From a virus, in the IMG/VR virus record IMGVR_UViG_3300020183_000510, positions 1-22,160 of that record: DNA of 22,160 bases. The stretch is one strand, 5' to 3'. The notes below the pieces were generated by a model that was not told the DNA's origin, ran no database searches, and saw nothing but the letters and a program-made list of their open reading frames with translations. A program made the position numbers and the translations under genes. Within the stretch, counting starts at the first letter, position 1; every line of letters begins with the position of its first letter. This document shows positions 18,579 to 22,160 of the stretch, piece after piece.

Positions 18579-19316
18579 ATGGAAGCAGTAAAAAGCCTCA
18601 ACGATTTGTCGATCAAGATACATGAGATCGGAAAGAAGTACGACATCAAGAATTTCGTGACCGAATTCAAGACTTCGGTTCGTGAAATTAATCAGAAGGC
18701 ATGGGATGAGATTGATACCATCACCGCATCTGAAGTTTCCGAGGCAACTCCTCTGTCTAAAATTATGCTGATGTCTAGCATTCTTAATGACGAGGATCTG
18801 TCGAGGGTGATGAAGGTCTCTGAGAGCCTTAACAAAAAGTATCACTACGAAACATTCAGCAAGGAGTGCGAAGTTGTTCGCCGCAAATTCCTTGAGGAAA
18901 GAAACAACTACTTCTCAGTAAAAGCAATTCAAACTACTAAGGGTCAAGATACTGGTGGTCTCAATTCTTATGTTGAGATCACAGGTATGTCAGACATGAT
19001 GCTTGGCAGTTGGATATACAAAATTCTTGAGCGGATCTATCCATACACATTAGACATTGAATATGAGACCCTGAATGGCAGTCGTGTCAAGACACAGATC
19101 GTTCACAAGAATAACATCGTGTCTAACAATTACATTGAATGTCCCCTCATTCCGAGGTATCATGGTAGCAATGGATATGATCAGTTCTTGTTGAACTCAT
19201 ACTACGACAACAACAAGATGAAGTGGATCTACATTCCGATTAGACTAATTGTGAATCTCTCATCACCTGACGGAATCAATCTAGATGATTTGGACTTACC
19301 CGATGAGCATGAGTAA
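18579..19316 (+). CDS. hypothetical protein, 245 aa, between gp44 and gp62
   Basis: The ATG has an excellent GAAGGAGG and a late-type box upstream, so it may be expressed independently of its replication neighbours. Residues 1-125 are charged and helical (LNDLSIKIHEIGKKYDIKNF); the C-terminal half is beta-rich with IYKILERIYPYTLDIEYETL and SNNYIECPLIPRYHG, ending in an acidic tail (DDLDLPDEHE). No family is recognised. In T4, gene 62 directly follows 44, so this is an insertion relative to T4. It overlaps the gp62 start by 14 bases. Confidence 0.85.
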   Translation: MEAVKSLNDLSIKIHEIGKKYDIKNFVTEFKTSVREINQKAWDEIDTITASEVSEATPLSKIMLMSSILNDEDLSRVMKVSESLNKKYHYETFSKECEVVRRKFLEERNNYFSVKAIQTTKGQDTGGLNSYVEITGMSDMMLGSWIYKILERIYPYTLDIEYETLNGSRVKTQIVHKNNIVSNNYIECPLIPRYHGSNGYDQFLLNSYYDNNKMKWIYIPIRLIVNLSSPDGINLDDLDLPDEHE

Positions 19317-19704
19317 ACGACTTTCGCCATTCGATTTCGTAAAGAGTATAAACGAGAAGACGGAGAACCTGATTCATGTGCAGCCTGAAGCAGAGAAGGA
19401 TTATCTTCCCTACATGGTTAACCGTGCCTTGTCGTTCAGCCCCGATACCATTCTTTACGCCAACTCCATGAATCAAAGGTGGACTTTAGACAAGAAGTTG
19501 CAGTATGACTTCCTCTATGGCTCAGTCCGCCGTCGCCGTCGCTACGACAAATGGATGAAGCGTGAGGAGGACGAGATGCTTCCTTTGGTCATGGAACTCT
19601 ACCAAGTTAACCAAAGACGAGCAGCGGAATACCTGTCACTATTGACAGACGAACAGAAGCAACAACTCCGCAGAGGCCGTGGAGGAGACTGTATTCCTAA
19701 ATAA
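19303..19704 (+). CDS. 62: clamp-loader small subunit (T4 gp62-like), 133 aa
   Basis: The landmarks KDYLPYMVNRALSFSPDTI, LYANSMNQR, LQYDFLYGSVRRRRRYDKWMKR and LYQVNQRRAAEYLSLLT correspond to conserved segments of T4 gp62 (FMVENALSQFP, YGKWAK, RYQVN). It is clearly shorter than the T4 protein (187 residues), as in other distant relatives. ATG 19303 or 19309 (MSMSKRL) inside the previous gene is the start; the in-frame ATG 19285 is too far upstream. gp62 bridges the gp44 ring and is needed for clamp loading. Its stop TAA overlaps the late box before regA. Confidence 0.88.
   Translation: MSMSKRLSPFDFVKSINEKTENLIHVQPEAEKDYLPYMVNRALSFSPDTILYANSMNQRWTLDKKLQYDFLYGSVRRRRRYDKWMKREEDEMLPLVMELYQVNQRRAAEYLSLLTDEQKQQLRRGRGGDCIPK
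19697..19703 (+). promoter_or_regulatory. T4-late-like promoter box CTAAATA
   Basis: CTAAATA overlapping the gp62 stop codon; predicted +1 near 19709 and a 27-nt leader with CAGGAG before the regA ATG. Because the box is shared with coding sequence it could be chance. Confidence 0.4.
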
Positions 19705-19735
19705 CTACTGAACCTCACTATGGTCAGGAGTTATA

Positions 19736-20161
19736 ATGTCTTTAGTAGATACATTCGTTGAAGTGGAATTGCAAGATCCTCAAAACTTTTTGAAGGTTAG
19801 GGAAACACTAACCCGAATCGGTGTGTCTTCAAAGACCGAAAACAAACTGTATCAGTCTTGTCACATTCTCCATAAGAAGGGCAAGTATTACATCGTTCAC
19901 TTCAAAGAACTCTTTGCTCTTGATGGGTTGTCTAGTGCTTTTCCCGATCAAGACAAAGGTCGAAGGAACACAATAGCAAACCTTCTTGAGGAGTGGGGCT
20001 TGGTAAAGATCGTAAACAAAGATGCGACAAAAGAACCTTTATGTCCCATCAATCACATGAAGATTCTTCCGCACTCTGAGAAGAAAGACTGGCAACTAAT
20101 TCCCAAATACACCATAGGAACTCGCCACAAATCAGTTGACAGCGGCAACAAGTCGGTGTAA
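19736..20161 (+). CDS. regA: translational repressor RegA, 141 aa
   Basis: The sequence is a clear RegA: VEVELQDPQNFLKVRETLTR, LYQSCHILHKKGKYYIVHFKE, IANLLEEWGLVKIV, and KKDWQLIPKYTIGTRH, each matching T4 RegA (LYQSCHILQKKGLYYIVHFKE, LLEDWGL, LVPKYTIG). RegA binds the start region of many early phage mRNAs, including those of 44, 45 and rIIB in T4, and blocks ribosome binding. Length is slightly above T4 RegA (122 residues) because of a C-terminal tail. It has an SD (CAGGAG). Its stop codon is the start of the next promoter's -10 box. Confidence 0.95.
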   Translation: MSLVDTFVEVELQDPQNFLKVRETLTRIGVSSKTENKLYQSCHILHKKGKYYIVHFKELFALDGLSSAFPDQDKGRRNTIANLLEEWGLVKIVNKDATKEPLCPINHMKILPHSEKKDWQLIPKYTIGTRHKSVDSGNKSV

Positions 20162-20164
20162 GAT
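20136..20164 (+). promoter_or_regulatory. sigma70-like promoter of the dUTPase operon
   Basis: TTGACA (20136-20141), 17 bp, TAAGAT (20159-20164), lying inside the end of regA; the -10 box begins with the regA stop TAA. A leader of about 22 nt with GTGAGG precedes ATG 20193. A second TATAAC lies at 20171. Confidence 0.75.
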
Positions 20165-20192
20165 AGACGCTATAACAAGTGAGGTATAAAGT

Positions 20193-20738
20193 ATGAACAT
20201 GGGCGATTCTATTCGCACGGTGTCTGTTGGTGTACACAAATTGCACCCTGAAGCATTTGACCCTGTGTATGCAACGGCAGGGTCTGCTTGTTTTGATATC
20301 CGTGCTTGCTTTGCAAACGGCAGATGTATGGTCAAGAACTACTCCCCTGACGGTAAGGAGTTGATGTCGTTGGCCGCAGCCGACAACGGCGAAACCAAGA
20401 ACATCAGCATTCTTTCCGGTCACAGGGCCATGATTCCAACTCAACTTGTCTTTGACATTCCAGAGGGGTTTTCGATTCGTTTACATATGCGGTCTGGCCT
20501 TGCTATCAAGGGTGGACTTGTGCTTTCGAATGCCGAAGGAGTGATCGACTCTGACTATATCAATGAATTGATGGTGCTGATGACAAATACAAGTCAGGTT
20601 CCTGTTCGCATCAACCACGGAGATCGGATTTGTCAGGGAGAGATTGTTCCTGTGTTCGCAGCAGAGTTCTATTCCTGCACAGAACCAAAACCTAAGACTA
20701 ACAGAAGCGGTGGCTTCGGTTCAACGGGGAAATCATGA
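20193..20738 (+). CDS. dut: dUTP diphosphatase (trimeric dUTPase), 181 aa
   Basis: All five dUTPase motifs are visible: motif 1 AGSACFDIRA (29-38), motif 2 RSGLAIKGG (100-108), motif 3 NAEGVIDSDY (113-122), motif 4 GDRICQGEIVP (143-153), and the C-terminal P-loop-like motif 5 RSGGFGSTG (171-179). It hydrolyses dUTP to dUMP, keeping uracil out of DNA and feeding dTMP synthesis. It is longer than the typical ~150 residues because of an insert at about 46-75 between motifs 1 and 2. It overlaps the DUF6065 gene as ATGA. ATG 20193 is preceded by GAGG; ATG 20199 is an alternative. Confidence 0.95.
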   Translation: MNMGDSIRTVSVGVHKLHPEAFDPVYATAGSACFDIRACFANGRCMVKNYSPDGKELMSLAAADNGETKNISILSGHRAMIPTQLVFDIPEGFSIRLHMRSGLAIKGGLVLSNAEGVIDSDYINELMVLMTNTSQVPVRINHGDRICQGEIVPVFAAEFYSCTEPKPKTNRSGGFGSTGKS

Positions 20739-21559
20739 CTCAAGAACAAGAAATGAATTATGAAGATGACGATAAGCCTTTCATCATAGGCTATGAATTT
20801 GATTCGTTGAAGGATTGCTACGAGATGGTACCTTCGAACCCAAATCGTGATTGGATGGATGAAACTCCAAATCGTTTTGCGTATCGGTGTCTGCCACTAA
20901 TCATGGGCAATTCTATTGGGTGGCAGATCAAGACCAAATTTCCATTTATTGTTCACTGGAATGGCGGGAGGGCCGTTACAGATTTGACAATTGGATTTCC
21001 CGACACAGATCCAAAACGATCAATTGGACAAAGGCAGTCTGCGATTTCACACTTTGGATCAGGAATCCTCACATTTTCCCTGCCGTTTTTATTCAGAACA
21101 AGCAGAGGACACAACTTGTTTGCGATGGGTCCAACGAACGAACCAAAGTCTCATATCACTCCATTAGTTGGTATTATCGAAACTGACTGGCTTCCTTTCA
21201 CCTTTACGATGAATTGGAAAGTGACTACCCCAAACACACCGATAATCTTTAAGCCTGGTGATGTTATCTGTCAATTCTTCCCTTATCCGAGGGGATACCC
21301 CGAAAAATTTACGGCTCTCACCGACAAAATTTCAAACAACCCATCGGTTGATGCCGAATACAAGGAGTGGAGTGAGTCAAGAGGAGACTTCAATCGAAGA
21401 CTTAAAGATCCTAATGACCCATCGGTTACAGGTAAAGATTGGCAAAAGAATTACTTCCGTGGAACTCATAAGGACGGAAGTAAGTTTGACGATCACCAAT
21501 CCAAGTTCAATGTCTGTCCATTTATGAAACTGCCCAAGGGCAAGGAGACCACAGAATGA
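20735..21559 (+). CDS. DUF6065-family protein, 274 aa
   Basis: The segments FSLPFLFRTSRGHNLFAMGP and GIIETDWLPFTFTMNWKVT, followed by IIFKPGDVICQFFPYPRG, match the DUF6065 pattern as I recall it (a jelly-roll-like domain with ETDW and FTMNW). Its function is unknown. The C-terminal third (residues 205-274) is charged and contains a Cys/His pair (VCPF). It is translationally coupled to dUTPase upstream and to the MazG-like gene downstream, which suggests a link with nucleotide or small-molecule metabolism, but only by context. Confidence 0.8.
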   Translation: MTQEQEMNYEDDDKPFIIGYEFDSLKDCYEMVPSNPNRDWMDETPNRFAYRCLPLIMGNSIGWQIKTKFPFIVHWNGGRAVTDLTIGFPDTDPKRSIGQRQSAISHFGSGILTFSLPFLFRTSRGHNLFAMGPTNEPKSHITPLVGIIETDWLPFTFTMNWKVTTPNTPIIFKPGDVICQFFPYPRGYPEKFTALTDKISNNPSVDAEYKEWSESRGDFNRRLKDPNDPSVTGKDWQKNYFRGTHKDGSKFDDHQSKFNVCPFMKLPKGKETTE

Positions 21560-21888
21560 CCCGTGACGAACTATTGAAGTCTCATAACGAATTGACAAAG
21601 AAGGCTCACGAACTCATGAAGCGAAAGAATGCTGACTACGCCGGTAAGGCTGGTACGGAACCATTCGCTAACTTCACACGATGTGAAGCAATGGGAATCT
21701 GCAATACAGAAGCAGGAATGCTTGTGCGGATGACGGACAAGTTATCAAGACTCTCCTCCTTCGTTGAAGCGGGGGCTTTTCAAGTCAAGGATGAAAGTCT
21801 TGAGGACACTTGTGTTGACATCATCAACTACGCTGTTTTGTTTCACTCCTTCGTTCAGGACAAGAAGAACTCAAACCGAAAGGACTGA
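21556..21888 (+). CDS. Nmad1/DUF1599-type MazG-like protein, 110 aa
   Basis: The sequence KKAHELMKRKNADYAG, FANFTRCEAMGICNTEAGMLVRMTDKLSRLSSF and DESLEDTCVDIINYAVLF fits the DUF1599 (Nmad1, nucleotide modification associated domain 1) family: helical, with KNxDY, MxDKxxR and E(S/T)xxDxxxDxxNYA motifs like the metal-binding helices of MazG/all-alpha NTP pyrophosphatases. A role in nucleotide handling is inferred from family and from its place behind dUTPase. The ATG overlaps the previous stop. Confidence 0.85.
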   Translation: MTRDELLKSHNELTKKAHELMKRKNADYAGKAGTEPFANFTRCEAMGICNTEAGMLVRMTDKLSRLSSFVEAGAFQVKDESLEDTCVDIINYAVLFHSFVQDKKNSNRKD

Positions 21889-21892
21889 CTTC

Positions 21893-22160
21893 ATGAATTG
21901 GATTCTCTCCTGCGTGTGCGTGTGTGCGCCCGTGTGTGCGCCTGCGCCCGTGTGTGCGCCCGTGCGTGTGCCTGCGCCTGCGCCCGTGTGTGCGCCCGTG
22001 CGTGTGCCTGCGCCTGCGCCCGTGTGTGCGCCCGTGCGTGTGCCTGCGGCCCTGACTCCTGAACTACTCGCTGCCATTCGTCAGGTTGAGAGTGGTGGGG
22101 ACGATAAAGCCGTGGGAGATAATGGACGAGCAATCGGACCTTATCAGATTTGGGAAATCT
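21893..22160 (+). CDS. lysozyme/lytic transglycosylase-like protein, N-terminal part, cut by window end
   Basis: ATG 21893 opens a frame that runs off the window. It starts MNWILSCVCVCAP, a short hydrophobic stretch that may be a secretion or anchor signal, though it is short. Then comes a Pro/Val/Cys-rich 12-residue tandem repeat (VCAPVRVPAPAP, 2.8 copies). The catalytic-type domain begins with LTPELLAAIRQVESGGDDKAVGDNG, with Glu in VESGG and GPYQIW, as in SLT/lysozyme-like muralytic enzymes. Peptidoglycan cleavage is the likely role. It is coupled to the preceding gene (4 bp apart). The linker is coded by a GC-rich repeat very unlike the rest of the window. Confidence 0.8.
   Translation, partial: MNWILSCVCVCAPVCAPAPVCAPVRVPAPAPVCAPVRVPAPAPVCAPVRVPAALTPELLAAIRQVESGGDDKAVGDNGRAIGPYQIWEI
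21949..22048 (+). repeat. 36-bp GC-rich minisatellite in lysozyme-like gene
   Basis: The 36-base unit (12 codons) occurs at 21949-21984 and 21985-22020, with a third partial copy at 22021-22048. A related degenerate stretch (21911-21948) precedes it. The period is a whole number of codons, so copy-number change keeps the frame. The same sequence type is found inverted at 4886-4935. Confidence 0.9.

Noticed and set aside
21949-22048. 36-bp periodicity as a CRISPR array
   Set aside because: Units are directly adjacent with no unique spacers, GC-rich, in frame and coding.
21871-22133. Two minus-strand frames rich in Ala-His-Thr-Gly repeats
   Set aside because: They are the reverse reading of the GC-rich minisatellite; the plus strand gives a domain of the lysozyme type.

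Overview
This window looks like part of the genome of a tailed, T4-related (myovirus-type) phage, most likely marine. Five genes are clear T4 replication and regulation homologues in nearly T4 order: sliding clamp (gp45), clamp-loader ATPase (gp44), clamp-loader small subunit (gp62) and the translational repressor RegA, with one unknown gene between gp44 and gp62. Nearly all genes lie on the + strand, many with ATGA stop/start overlaps. There are 14 tRNA genes, none with an encoded CCA, and a complete one-piece tmRNA. I see no photosynthesis or integration genes. Perfect sigma70-type promoters and strong Shine-Dalgarno sites suggest a host with ordinary bacterial signals. The host itself cannot be named from the sequence.

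Layout: (a) 1-7538 is a late block of mostly unrecognised proteins. It includes a 752-residue modular protein and several genes whose N-termini resemble T4 capsid-targeting sequences followed by an (I/L/V)-x-E prohead-protease-type site. Among these are a Cys-His-Asp hydrolase-like protein and a P-loop kinase/zeta-toxin-like protein. (b) 7535-10680 is a translation-support island with a WYL_2-like protein, eleven tRNAs, the tmRNA and small early-type genes. (c) 10648-14660 holds a conserved phage protein, a Dps/ferritin-like DUF5856 protein, a PAP2 phosphatase, a HAD nucleotidase-like protein, three more tRNAs and small genes. (d) 14768-16840 holds a large protein with a possible PD-(D/E)xK nuclease core and a secreted trypsin-like (HtrA-type) protease. 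(e) 16841-20161 is the clamp/clamp-loader/RegA block. (f) 20136-22160 is a coupled operon of dUTPase, DUF6065 protein, a MazG-like Nmad1/DUF1599 protein and a lysozyme or transglycosylase cut by the window end.

Two promoter classes can be read directly. Sigma70-like sites (TTGACA, 16-17 bp, TATAAT-like) precede the tRNA, metabolic and replication genes. T4-late-like (A/C)TAAATA boxes precede likely late genes. Several boxes share bases with the stop codon of the gene before, and in several cases the predicted transcript start falls on the initiation codon, which predicts leaderless mRNAs.

The strongest candidates for undescribed biology are: a set of late genes predicted to be packaged and trimmed by the prohead protease, including a polyprotein-like 752-residue product; leaderless late expression with start codons exactly on the predicted +1; a phage tmRNA with a very basic tag; a tRNA-Ser with anticodon ACU; and a GC-rich linker-coding repeat found in two unrelated genes in opposite orientation.
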